NCBI GenBank assembly: GCA_032073245.1
Contig: DAMANX010000005.1
Span: forward strand, 62,001 to 126,000
DNA: 64,000 bases
Source of the DNA: QVMG01 sp032073245
GTDB lineage: Bacteria > Bacteroidota > Bacteroidia > Bacteroidales > Tannerellaceae
Direction of reading: 5' to 3'
Shown here: piece by piece, positions 37,534 through 45,031 of the stretch
How the letters are laid out: the number at the start of each line of letters is the position of its first letter
Numbering within the stretch: the stretch's first letter is position 1
The notes under the pieces: model-generated
Told to the model about the DNA's origin: nothing
Databases searched by the model: none
The model's input: only the letters and a program-made list of their open reading frames with translations
Translations under genes and position numbers: made by a program

Positions 37534-37568
37534 AATCCCTGATATTCAATCAATATTAGGGGTTTTTT
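37534..37568 (+). terminator. Probable terminator of tRNA-Lys
   Basis: AATCCCTGATATT (37534-37546) pairs with AATATTAGGGGTT (37552-37564), with some G-T pairs, and is followed by a T run. Confidence 0.7.
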
Positions 37569-37619
37569 TATAAGCCCCGGAAGCAAAAAAGAGTAAAATA
37601 TTTCGGAGTAATCCGGCCC

Positions 37620-37661
37620 AAATCGTGGGACTTTTGGATTTCTAAAAAAGTCCCACGATTT
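37620..37661. repeat. Perfect 16-bp inverted repeat between tRNA-Lys and the recombinase remnant
   Basis: AAATCGTGGGACTTTT (37620-37635) and its exact complement (37646-37661) flank a 10-base loop. It lies between the tRNA and the recombinase fragment. It could be a terminator or recombinase-binding arm sites left from an integrated element. Confidence 0.75.
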
Positions 37662-37749
37662 AGATCTCAATTCACTGTTTATCAGTATTTTGCGTAGCGT
37701 GTTTTTGAAGGATATAAAATAACTTTGTATCATTAAAAATCATTGCAAA

Positions 37750-37845
37750 ATGAAAAGAAAAACATTCAATGTATTGTTCTTTATTAGAAAGAACAAGCTA
37801 TTAAAAAATGGTGAAGCCCCGATTTGTTGTCGTATTTTGGGGTAG
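37750..37845 (+). pseudogene. Tyrosine recombinase N-terminal remnant
   Basis: Thirty-one codons (MKRKTFNVLFFIRKNKLLKN, then GEAPICCRILG and a TAG stop). This matches the arm-binding N-terminus of Bacteroidota site-specific integrases, which typically read MKR.TF.VLF.....K..NGEAPI.CRITV.G. Homology breaks after CRI, so nearly all of the enzyme, including the catalytic domain, has been deleted. It indicates a decayed integrative element next to tRNA-Lys. Confidence 0.75.
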
Positions 37846-37850
37846 AGATC

Positions 37851-38210
37851 ATGCCTTATCCACAATATCAGATTGATGAAAAACGATATTCTGAAAATGG
37901 TTTTCATCAATTTTTAATGTAAATAATAAGGGATAAAGATTTATCAGAAAAACAACGGGATATAATATGGACTACTTACCGTAATGGGTACCATAAATTA
38001 TGTGATAAGCATAAATATATACTACAAAATACAGTTTATAAGTATTATACCCCGCAATGCGTATTATGTCATAACGAAATCTCTTGGGAAAATATGATAG
38101 CTTCTCACAACAATGGAAAATTTTGTTATTCTTGTCATGAAAAATGGCTTAGTCTCTGTGATGAGGTTAAAAGAGAAAATGAATATAAGAACTATCCTAA
38201 ATATATTTAG
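37851..38210 (+). pseudogene. Broken small Cys-rich gene with in-frame TAA
   Basis: One frame of 120 codons runs from ATG 37851 to TAG 38208-38210 and is interrupted only by TAA at 37920-37922. The first part reads MPYPQYQIDEKRYSENGFHQ. The second part has paired Cys motifs, CVLCHNE and CYSCHEKW, like a zinc ribbon. The part after the stop has no ATG of its own nearby. I do not recognise the family. It may be cargo of the lost integrative element, or the two halves may be unrelated fragments. Confidence 0.5.
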
Positions 38211-38280
38211 TTTAAAGAAAGGTTTCTGGCTGGTGCAATCAAATACTTCTCAATAGTTGGGGACATATCGTAAAATTTGA

Positions 38281-38679
38281 TTAACCCATCTCCCCGAAGA
38301 ACAACTCATTAACATGAATCGTATCCAGAAACTCCCGTGATTCCATAATAAAACCATTTTCAATCTTCATTAAAGTAACAATTTCATTATCATATATCTT
38401 TCCGTCCACCCTCACGGCATGATTGTTTACATGTACGGCAACTTTATTTCCTTCGGCTATGATGGAACGGACTGTAATAGTTAACCCTTTAGGAAAGCGC
38501 TCCCGTATGATATTGTATGTCATATTCCTGCTTTCCGGTGTCTGCCACCCGCCGAGCGGCCATGAATTCTCCCCGCAAATCCAGTAGGTGGAGTCTGGCG
38601 ACTCATATTTGGACAAATCTTCAAAGCGGCCTGCTGTTACTGCCTCAAAATAGGCTTGTACAATTTCTTTTGCTTCCAT
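38281..38679 (-). CDS. SnoaL/NTF2-like protein
   Basis: A 132-residue cone-barrel protein of the ketosteroid-isomerase-like (SnoaL) superfamily. It begins MEAKEIVQAYFEAVTAGRFE and carries a Trp/Gly-rich loop (SWPLGGWQTPES) and NNHAVRVDGKIYDNEIVTLM, the usual strand pattern. No signal peptide. Enzymatic role unknown; members act on small ring compounds or have no known activity. It is the last gene of an apparent AraC, metallophosphoesterase, SnoaL operon (gaps 11 and 21 bp). Confidence 0.8.
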   Translation of the reverse strand: MEAKEIVQAYFEAVTAGRFEDLSKYESPDSTYWICGENSWPLGGWQTPESRNMTYNIIRERFPKGLTITVRSIIAEGNKVAVHVNNHAVRVDGKIYDNEIVTLMKIENGFIMESREFLDTIHVNELFFGEMG

Positions 38680-38700
38680 TTTATCTGTTTTTATTAATTG

Positions 38701-39819
38701 TCATTGTTTATCGGGAGTTAACGTTATTAATGTTACTTCGCTTCGTGTTCCTAAGCGTACAGGGGCGAAAATCGTTCCACTACCTTCCGACACATAAATA
38801 TCCATTGTCTCATAACTGTAAATCCCTCTGTTATAACCAAATATCAGTTTAGCTATGAAAGTAAAAGGAAATATCTGTCCTGCATGGGTATGACCTGCCA
38901 AGAGCAAATCAGCATCTTTTTCCTGCATATATTTCACTCCATCCGGACGGTGGTGCAGGACGATTGTCGGATGGTCTTTTTTTATTTCCAATCCATTTAA
39001 CACATCTTCTATTGTTTCAGAATCTTCCGCAGTGTGCATATAGAAGGTCTGGCGGTCGGCAAGCATATTATTGAGTCCGATAATCTGCAATTCCCTGAAA
39101 TAAGCCACTTCGTTTAAAAGGACGGTGGCATTTGCACCCCTTAATTGCTTAATCACTTCTTCTACCCCTACATGCTGGTCGTGATTGCCATATACAAAAT
39201 AGTGTGGCATATTTAGTGTGCGAAAGGCTGCTAAGACATCTTCGTTCGCACTGAAATGAGCTTTGCTGTCGAACATGTCGCCCGTATTAAAAACCACATC
39301 GGGATTGAGTTCTTTTATCTTGCGGACGATTTTATCCGCCTCTCTTTTCCCCCGGAAATTGCCTAAATGGACATCGGTAATATGAACCGCCCGTATTTCA
39401 TGTGTCAGCCCTTTTACCGGGATAGTGATTTCTTTTATTTTTATGGTATAGGCATTCCATAATCCATACGCAGTCAGCAATAATGCCAGGCCGACTGAAA
39501 GCATTCCCCGGATAGGAGATTTGAAATGAAAAATAAAATTCAGTATATCCACCAGTACGACAGACAATAAAAAGAATATAAATATCGAAATGCTTATTCC
39601 TCCTACAATAAACACAGCTTTCCCCATAGGGCTGGCAACAGTAGCAAAAGCAGTCATACAAAGTAGGGCTATGGCAAAGAGAGCGACAAATCCCCATACC
39701 CATGCTTTTTTAGGAATAGAAGGGAAAAATAACGCACATCTGTTTGACATGTAAATGATTGCTCCGGCTACCAAAGCAAGTATTACTACTAAGAATATGA
39801 CCATACCAATATATTTCAT
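38701..39819 (-). CDS. Membrane-anchored metallophosphoesterase
   Basis: A 372-residue protein with about four N-terminal transmembrane segments (residues 1-130) and a calcineurin-like phosphoesterase domain. Metal-site motifs in order: HITDVHLGNF, NTGDMFDS, YGNHDQH and LLAGHTHAGQIFPF. The layout resembles YkuE/YpbG-type enzymes, for which cell-envelope pyrophosphate or phosphodiester substrates are suspected. It lies between an AraC regulator and a SnoaL gene in one transcript. Confidence 0.9.
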   Translation of the reverse strand: MKYIGMVIFLVVILALVAGAIIYMSNRCALFFPSIPKKAWVWGFVALFAIALLCMTAFATVASPMGKAVFIVGGISISIFIFFLLSVVLVDILNFIFHFKSPIRGMLSVGLALLLTAYGLWNAYTIKIKEITIPVKGLTHEIRAVHITDVHLGNFRGKREADKIVRKIKELNPDVVFNTGDMFDSKAHFSANEDVLAAFRTLNMPHYFVYGNHDQHVGVEEVIKQLRGANATVLLNEVAYFRELQIIGLNNMLADRQTFYMHTAEDSETIEDVLNGLEIKKDHPTIVLHHRPDGVKYMQEKDADLLLAGHTHAGQIFPFTFIAKLIFGYNRGIYSYETMDIYVSEGSGTIFAPVRLGTRSEVTLITLTPDKQ

Positions 39820-39830
39820 GCTGATAACTA

Positions 39831-40736
39831 TTAATTCATGTTACGAAATTCGACAGGTGTTTGTCTGGTTTTACTTTTGAACAAGCGGCTGAAATATTGC
39901 GGATATTCAAACCCAAGCGAGAAAGCAATTTCATTGATGGTAAGATTGGTTGTCAATAATAGGCTCTTGGCTTTTTCTATAAGATACGTATGAATATGCT
40001 GCTGTGTATTCATCCCCGTAAGGTTACGAAGCAAGTCGCCCAGGTAATGGGTTGACATGCCTAATTCGGCAGCGATATCCTTTGCTGTGATGATTTTTTC
40101 TTTATCGCTGTCGAAATATGTATGGAGTATGGATTGAAAACGGGTCAGTATATCCGCCTCCACACTATTTCTTGTCCGGAACTGGCGGGTATAAAAGCGT
40201 TCGGCATAATTGAGCAATACATCCAATTGCGACACGATTATGTCCTGCGTATGCTCGTCGATGCTGCGCTTGTATTCAGTATCAATGCTCTCCATCAGGA
40301 CTTCGGTCTGCGCCCTTTCCGCATCGGATATATGCAAAGCCTCGCTCGTTTCATACGAAAAGAATTTTAGTTTATTGATTTTCGTTCCCAACGGATATTT
40401 CCGGATAAAATCGGGATGGAACACCAGCATCCAGCCCCATGAGTTAGTCTGTGCAGCCTGTTCAGTCCATAAATGCATTTGTCCCGGAGCAAAAAAGCTC
40501 ATCAGGCCTTTGGCGAAATCATATTCGCGCCAACCGTATTTTGCCGTGCAGTTGGTTCCGTCTTTGATGACGATAAAATATAGATTGATCTGCACGGGTT
40601 TACCAATAGGCACAAAATCTTTTATATCCGCCAGTCGGCAAATGCTTATTAACGGATGATTGGCAGGGGGAAGGCTTAACAACTCCGTACATTCCTCGAC
40701 CGTATTTATTCTGATTATTTCTTCGTTTTTCATCAC
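39831..40736 (-). CDS. AraC-family regulator
   Basis: A 301-residue transcription regulator with an N-terminal cupin-like sensing domain (FFAPGQMHLW) and a C-terminal double HTH (residues 205-300; DIAAELGMSTHYLGDLLRNL and INEIAFSLGFEYPQYFSRLF). It belongs to the same subfamily as the regulators at 46487 and 57693. Upstream, two CTATACAAAA words with 21-bp spacing lie 22 bp from a TACTTTTG -7 box, so it probably controls its own operon with the phosphoesterase and SnoaL genes. Confidence 0.9.
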   Translation of the reverse strand: MMKNEEIIRINTVEECTELLSLPPANHPLISICRLADIKDFVPIGKPVQINLYFIVIKDGTNCTAKYGWREYDFAKGLMSFFAPGQMHLWTEQAAQTNSWGWMLVFHPDFIRKYPLGTKINKLKFFSYETSEALHISDAERAQTEVLMESIDTEYKRSIDEHTQDIIVSQLDVLLNYAERFYTRQFRTRNSVEADILTRFQSILHTYFDSDKEKIITAKDIAAELGMSTHYLGDLLRNLTGMNTQQHIHTYLIEKAKSLLLTTNLTINEIAFSLGFEYPQYFSRLFKSKTRQTPVEFRNMN

Positions 40737-40760
40737 TTGAAATATTTTACTTGTTTATGC

Positions 40761-40768
40761 AAAAGTAC
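40761..40768 (-). promoter_or_regulatory. -7 box of the AraC-phosphoesterase-SnoaL operon
   Basis: TACTTTTG on the minus strand, 25 bp before the AraC start. No TTTG lies at the -33 distance; the repeat at 40791 occupies that place. Confidence 0.6.
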
Positions 40769-40790
40769 AACGTAACATCCTGTTAGTAAC

Positions 40791-40821
40791 TATACAAAAC
40801 GGAGATTGTTCTATACAAAAT
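40791..40821. promoter_or_regulatory. Two-site direct repeat CTATACAAAA, 21-bp period
   Basis: CTATACAAAA starts at 40791 and again at 40812, and the following bases are also similar (CGGAGAT, TGAAGAT). Two sites two helical turns apart next to a promoter fit AraC-family binding. The TATACAA core is shared with the operators of the two cupin operons. Confidence 0.65.
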
Positions 40822-40907
40822 GAAGATACGTAAGTTAGTTGGTATTAATAAAAGCACGCTTCTTCGAAAATGAGTAACTCAACTACCTATCAAGCCTTAA
40901 AACTTTG

Positions 40908-40915
40908 TACCTTTG
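40908..40915 (+). promoter_or_regulatory. -7 box abutting the AraC start codon
   Basis: TACCTTTG ends four bases before ATG 40920, so the transcript is probably leaderless or nearly so. The box overlaps the longer TTG-started frame at 40905, which rules that start out. Confidence 0.55.
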
Positions 40916-40919
40916 CCCC

Positions 40920-41738
40920 ATGCTCAAAGAATACACCATACCCCATATCCTGCAATCCCCGCAGGAAAACATCCCCTATTACATAGGCACCTTCGAAAGA
41001 ACGGACGACCCCGACATCGAGTGGCCTCACCGCCATGCGTTCTATTCGCTGGTATGGTTTACCGAAGGAACCGGCTTTTATGTAGTAGATTTTCAGGAGT
41101 ATGAAATCAGGAAAGACCGGATATTTTTTGTAAACCCCAAGCAAGTGCATAACTGGGATTATTCCGAAAACAGCCGTGGATATGTATTGATGATCGACCT
41201 CATGTTCGCCCGTCAATTGCAACTCGAATCACATTATCCTTATGTAGATATTACCACACAAAATGATTTTCTGCAAGAATTATTCACTAACCTGCTCGAC
41301 GAAAGCAACAAGAGTGATGCCCTTTCTTCCAAAGCCATACAATCAGGCATATCCTATCTATACGCTGTACTCGCACGCATTGCCAACGACAACGGCCCTC
41401 ATTATCCGGCCGCAAACCAAACCATTGATACCTTCAAGAAACTCGTTTACGAAAACCACACCCTCCACAAAGTCGAAGACTATGCCCGCAAAATGAACCT
41501 CCCCGAAGACACATTTAATACACTGGTTAAAACATCCACCGGAATCTCCGCCAAGCAATATATCCTCGACCTGATAATAACAGAAGCCAAACGTCAGCTA
41601 ATCTATTCGCAGTTCAATATCAACGAAATAGCCTTTAATCTCGGTTTCGAAGATCCGTCATACTTCACCCGCTTATTTAAAAAGAAAACCAACCTTTCAC
41701 CTTCCGCTTTTCTGAAAAAGTACAGAAAACAGCTATAA
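40920..41738 (+). CDS. AraC-family regulator next to an exported CMD protein
   Basis: A 272-residue regulator with an N-terminal cupin domain (blocks WPHRHAFYSLVWFTEGTGFY and FFVNPKQVHNWD) and a C-terminal AraC HTH pair ending INEIAFNLGFEDPSYFTRLF. It is less similar to the other AraC proteins here. Its codon use is richer in C-ending codons than the chromosomal genes upstream. It sits 76 bp before a CMD gene on the same strand, with a repeated GTCCTACC word (41742 and 41766) between them, so it probably regulates that gene. Confidence 0.88.
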   Translation: MLKEYTIPHILQSPQENIPYYIGTFERTDDPDIEWPHRHAFYSLVWFTEGTGFYVVDFQEYEIRKDRIFFVNPKQVHNWDYSENSRGYVLMIDLMFARQLQLESHYPYVDITTQNDFLQELFTNLLDESNKSDALSSKAIQSGISYLYAVLARIANDNGPHYPAANQTIDTFKKLVYENHTLHKVEDYARKMNLPEDTFNTLVKTSTGISAKQYILDLIITEAKRQLIYSQFNINEIAFNLGFEDPSYFTRLFKKKTNLSPSAFLKKYRKQL

Positions 41739-41769
41739 AAAGTCCTACCCGTACACCTGTTCATCGTCC

Positions 41770-41777
41770 TACCTTTG
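41770..41777 (+). promoter_or_regulatory. -7 box upstream of the CMD gene
   Basis: TACCTTTG, 37 bp before ATG 41815. The word GTCCTACC occurs at 41742 and again at 41766, overlapping the box; this could be regulator binding. Confidence 0.5.
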
Positions 41778-41814
41778 TACTGTTAATTAAATAGTTACAA
41801 AATCATAACGCATT

Positions 41815-42666
41815 ATGAAAAAATATATCTTAGCATTAACAATCCTGATAAATTCAATAAGTATGCAATCACAATCCCATCAAGCAGATTCCGACCGCTA
41901 CACCCGCGGTTGGAGCAAATTACAGGAAATAGACGGCGAAGCCGGAGAAAGAGTAGTCAACGGATTAAAAGATATCTCCCCTGATTTAGGAAGATTTATT
42001 ATAGAATATTCCTTCGGAGACGTTTACAGTCTGCCATTGCTCGATAACAAATCCAAAGAAGTAGCCGCCGTCGCCTCACTGATAGCCCAGCGTGCCATTC
42101 CCGAAATGAAAGTCCATTTCAACGGAGCGTTAAACTCCGGCTGTACCGTGACCGAAGTCAAAGAACTGGTACTGCATATCTCCGTTTATGTAGGCTTCCC
42201 GAAGGCCATCTGCGCCATGAATACACTGAAAGAAGTCTTGGCAGAACGTAAAGCAGAGGGGATAAATGATGCACAGGGAAAAGAAACCATCACAACCGAT
42301 CGTCTTTCACGCTACGAAAAAGGTTCGGAATATCTTTCCCAATTAGACGCAAATCAAGAGCGGCTATTGAAAGAAACCTTCGATAATTTCTCTCCCGAAC
42401 TGGTGCGCTTTGTCATCGAATACGGCTACGGTGATATTTATTCGCGGGAAAGCCTCGATAAAAGATACCGCCAGATAGCCACCATTGCAGCATTAACAAC
42501 GCTGGGCAATGCCTCTTCACAACTGGATTTTCACATCCACGCAGGGTTGAATATCGGACTGACCGCTGACGAAATTAAGGAAGTGATACTCTTAATGTCG
42601 GTATATGCAGGTTTTCCGGCAGCAATCAATGGGATGAATGTTTTAAAGGAGAGAATGACTTTATAA
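41815..42666 (+). CDS. Exported two-domain carboxymuconolactone decarboxylase-like protein
   Basis: A 283-residue protein with a Sec signal (MKKYILALTILINSISMQSQ) and two CMD/AhpD-like domains (about residues 30-150 and 165-283). Each domain has the family helix pattern, e.g. YSFGDVYSLPLLDNKSKEV and YGYGDIYSRESLDKRYRQIA. Neither has the CxxC pair of AhpD peroxidases, so disulfide peroxidase chemistry is unlikely; lactone or quinone-like substrates are possible. Similar in layout to the CMD proteins at 45028 and 59927 but clearly divergent. Confidence 0.85.
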   Translation: MKKYILALTILINSISMQSQSHQADSDRYTRGWSKLQEIDGEAGERVVNGLKDISPDLGRFIIEYSFGDVYSLPLLDNKSKEVAAVASLIAQRAIPEMKVHFNGALNSGCTVTEVKELVLHISVYVGFPKAICAMNTLKEVLAERKAEGINDAQGKETITTDRLSRYEKGSEYLSQLDANQERLLKETFDNFSPELVRFVIEYGYGDIYSRESLDKRYRQIATIAALTTLGNASSQLDFHIHAGLNIGLTADEIKEVILLMSVYAGFPAAINGMNVLKERMTL

Positions 42667-42752
42667 AACCATCTGCACGACTTTGAAAAATCATCTGCAT
42701 CATTTTCTAAAACCATCTGCATCATTTTAAAAAGTTATCTGCATCATTTTTT
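42665..42752. repeat. Four 22-bp tandem units with ATCTGCA core
   Basis: ATCTGCA or ATCTGC occurs at 42671, 42693, 42715 and 42737, exactly 22 bp apart, each followed by a CATTTT-like stretch and preceded by AAAA. The array starts at the stop codon of the CMD gene. A single unit of the same word recurs at 52447-52468 after the SRPBCC gene. Confidence 0.88.
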
Positions 42753-42767
42753 TGTCCGTGTTTCAGC

Positions 42768-43080
42768 CCCTTCTTTATCTATTGCCGGGGGTTGAAACCC
42801 AATGTCATCAACTTAAGCCCGGCAGGGCTTGATTATGCATAACCGTATGCAAACGAAGTGCAGCTTACGGTACTTATAAGAAGTAGATGTATAAAGCCCC
42901 GCCAGGGGCGAGATTATCATAATGCCGCACCTGGGGGACTTGAGATCTGATTAGAACAGAGCCGCCAACCGTAAGCTGCACTACGTTTGCATACGGTTAT
43001 GCATAATCTCACGCCTGCAGCGTTTAGAATTCTTAAGTTGATGACATTGGGCTGACCCCCGGCAATAGATAAAAGAAGGG
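42768..43080. repeat. 313-bp nested palindromic element
   Basis: The outer arms at 42768-42816 and 43032-43080 and the inner arms at 42831-42871 and 42968-43008 are complementary; the inner arms differ at one of 41 positions. A GCCCCGCCAGGGGC palindrome lies near the centre. No open frame. Part of the sequence (AAGCCCGGCAGGGCTTGAT plus GCATAACCGTATGCAA) recurs at 43672-43712. It resembles a non-autonomous mobile element. Confidence 0.85.
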
Positions 43081-43095
43081 TTTTGCTAAAAGTTT

Positions 43096-43422
43096 TTATC
43101 CTAATAAATGGGCAGCTACGTGGTTGTTGGTGATGTATCTTATGTAATAAATATCATTATCGGGGTGGTAGGTGAAAAAGAAATACCATGTAGTCCGTTT
43201 GTTTTTGGGATAGGATATGTAGTAGAGGTCTTTTCCATATTTAGAGAAATGGTCCGGGGCTTTATGTTTTGGCCGAATGTGGATGGTTGATTCTATTTTT
43301 ATAGTTAAGGAATCAACATATTCGGCTGCTGCTGTTTCAAAGCTAAAATAGTTTTCATTGTAAAGGATATCGACTAAGTCTTTTAAGTATTTCTCGGCTG
43401 ACTCGGTGTAGATGACTTTCAT
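43096..43422 (-). CDS. ParE/RelE-superfamily toxin-like protein
   Basis: A 108-residue protein with the RelE/ParE fold pattern: MKVIYTESAEKYLKDLVDIL at the start, then a helical hairpin, then strands (DLYYISYPKNKRTTWYFFFT and DIYYIRYITNNH). The toxin family blocks gyrase (ParE) or cleaves mRNA (RelE); which applies here cannot be told. It overlaps the upstream small gene by four bases, the usual antitoxin-toxin arrangement. It lies between two copies of a palindromic repeat. Confidence 0.78.
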   Translation of the reverse strand: MKVIYTESAEKYLKDLVDILYNENYFSFETAAAEYVDSLTIKIESTIHIRPKHKAPDHFSKYGKDLYYISYPKNKRTTWYFFFTYHPDNDIYYIRYITNNHVAAHLLG

Positions 43423-43616
43423 TCTTTGTTGAATAGTTTATGAATGTGCTCACGCATGTGTTCTCTCAACTCGTCACCTGTAATGGCATTTGCCAGTTCT
43501 CCTTCCGTCAGTGGAGGCGAAGGGATCATCTCTGTTTCTGTGTGGTATTCGGCTACGGGCTCATTCAGGTTGTTTGCCTCATTGTGTTCTTCGGGATGTT
43601 CGTATTTCTTTTTCAT
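43419..43616 (-). CDS. Putative antitoxin of the ParE-like pair
   Basis: A 65-residue acidic, Glu-rich protein with no membrane segment. The C-terminal half (GELANAITGDELREHMREHI) is predicted helical and could wrap the toxin. There is no clear DNA-binding domain at the N-terminus. The antitoxin role is inferred from size, charge and the ATGA overlap with the toxin gene downstream. Confidence 0.6.
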   Translation of the reverse strand: MKKKYEHPEEHNEANNLNEPVAEYHTETEMIPSPPLTEGELANAITGDELREHMREHIHKLFNKE

Positions 43617-43671
43617 ACACTAAGATCTTATGGTGATGATATATACAAAGGTACGAAAAAAAAACATACGC

Positions 43672-43712
43672 TTGCATACGGTTATGTATCATCAAGCCCT
43701 GCCGGGCTTCAA
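43672..43712. repeat. Partial third copy of the palindromic-element arm
   Basis: TTGCATACGGTTATGTATCA followed by TCAAGCCCTGCCGGGCTTC matches the reverse complement of 42813-42851 with few changes. It touches the 3' end of the broken outer-membrane gene, whose last codons overlap it. Confidence 0.7.
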
Positions 43713-44452
43713 AACTCAACCTCGATCCCCATAGAAAGGAAATGAAAAGCCGACATGGTGTAAACCCTGTCCGAGTCGGAACCACCTTCAAGCAAGCGGT
43801 AGCCGGCTGTGGCAGAAATCATGGGAGTGATTTGATATTTCGCACCTGCAAATACATCTTCGGCCCTGCCGGCTTTCACGGCGAAAGCATCGCCATAGGA
43901 GAGCAGGCTCAGGCGTTCGGTTGCTTTCCATTCGATATAATAAGATAACAGCGGGGCAACGCCGACATTGGAAAACTTTGCTTTCTTGTCCCGGTCTTCC
44001 AATGAAATATAGGCATCCCTTAACAGGAGCGTAGCACCCAGTTAGAAGTTAAAGCGGGGCCGTTCAACGATCCGGTAACGATATCCCAGGCGATAGGTGT
44101 TGAAACTATAATCGGCTTCAATCGGGCTGCCTGTGGCAAAAAGTACACGGTCGTATAAAACGTCTTCTTTGGCTACTCCTTCGAAACTGTCGCTCACCCA
44201 AGCCGCGGTCAGGATCACATAATGGCGTTTGTAGTTGTATTTCAACTCTATACGCGGGGAAAAGGAGGCATTATGTTTGCGGTTATAATCGTCGTTGAGG
44301 AATATGCGTGTGCCCTCCTCATTGTTGGGACGCTGTACAGTGTTCCGTGTGCCGAATGCCACTTGCGGCATCAGGCGTATCTGCCACCCGGATTGGGCTT
44401 CTGCCTGTATGGCAAAGCAAAACAAGAGAGCGATAAGAAGATAACGTTTCAT
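43709..44452 (-). pseudogene. Outer-membrane barrel gene (DUF2490-like) broken by one TAA
   Basis: A single frame of 248 codons is interrupted once by TAA (44042-44044) and has no frameshift. The first part has a signal peptide (MKRYLLIALLFCFAIQAEAQ) and beta strands ending NTYRLGYRYRIVERPRFNF. The frame resumes as LGATLLLRDAYISLEDRDKK and ends SMGIEVEF, the C-terminal Phe expected of a barrel. Proteins of this type commonly have a basic residue at the stop position, so AAA to TAA is the simplest change. The 3' end overlaps a repeat arm. Confidence 0.78.
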
Positions 44453-44500
44453 GATTCGGAAGTTTTAATGTTGTTGTAACAACTCTGTCCGGGGAAAAGT

Positions 44501-44593
44501 TTATTTCACTTTCGAAACCAGATAAACGCCTGCCATAACAAGCATCAAAGCCAGTACTTTATTCCAACCAAAAATATCCTGACCGACGATTAT
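44501..44593 (-). pseudogene. 3' remnant of an EamA/DMT transporter gene
   Basis: Directly after the ABM stop codon the same frame continues IIVGQDIFGWNKVLALMLVM and AGVYLVSKVK, then TAA. This is the typical last helix of a drug/metabolite-transporter (EamA) protein. No upstream part of that gene is present. It marks a rearrangement breakpoint exactly at the end of the duplicated ABM gene. Confidence 0.7.
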
Positions 44594-45031
44594 CTACTTT
44601 ATCTTCAATCCCGGTATTAATGGGGTCGTATCTATCAATTCCAATGACTGAACCATATCCAGCGTTCCTTCCTTATATTTGAGGAAATGAGGTGTTTTAA
44701 TGTGCTTCTGATAAGCGTCTTCATCAGCATAAATTTCAAGGATAACCACCTTATTGGGATTATCTTTTTCCGAAACGGCATATAGGGTAAGCACTCCCGG
44801 CTCCAAACGCATCGAGGCTTCAATCTCTTCTTTCAGGAAAGCGTTGTATTCGTCCAGCCGGGTAGAATCTACCGTAATCATGGACAGGCGCACTTTGTTG
44901 TTTTCTGGCGGAATGGAATTATCGTTCATAGTAGTTTCCTTATTGTTGTTCCCACTATTTGATGAACAGTTTGCAAAGACTACCATAAGCACAACTGTGG
45001 CAATGAAAAATGGAAATACTTTCTTTATCAT
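44594..45031 (-). CDS. ABM-domain lipoprotein, copy 1
   Basis: A 145-residue lipoprotein (lipobox VVFANC, Cys22) with an antibiotic-biosynthesis-monooxygenase ferredoxin-like domain (residues 45-145; RLSMITVDSTRLDEYNAFL, EPGVLTLYAVSEKDNPNKVV). ABM proteins act on quinoid or polycyclic aromatic compounds or on heme, without a bound cofactor. From residue 44 on it differs from the second copy (60689-61117) at one residue, whereas the two signal regions differ greatly. It overlaps the CMD gene by four bases and ends at a transporter remnant. Confidence 0.87.
   Translation of the reverse strand: MIKKVFPFFIATVVLMVVFANCSSNSGNNNKETTMNDNSIPPENNKVRLSMITVDSTRLDEYNAFLKEEIEASMRLEPGVLTLYAVSEKDNPNKVVILEIYADEDAYQKHIKTPHFLKYKEGTLDMVQSLELIDTTPLIPGLKIK

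Noticed and set aside
41815..42666. AhpD-type alkyl hydroperoxidase
   Set aside because: The CxxC pair and the associated His of AhpD are not present in either domain.
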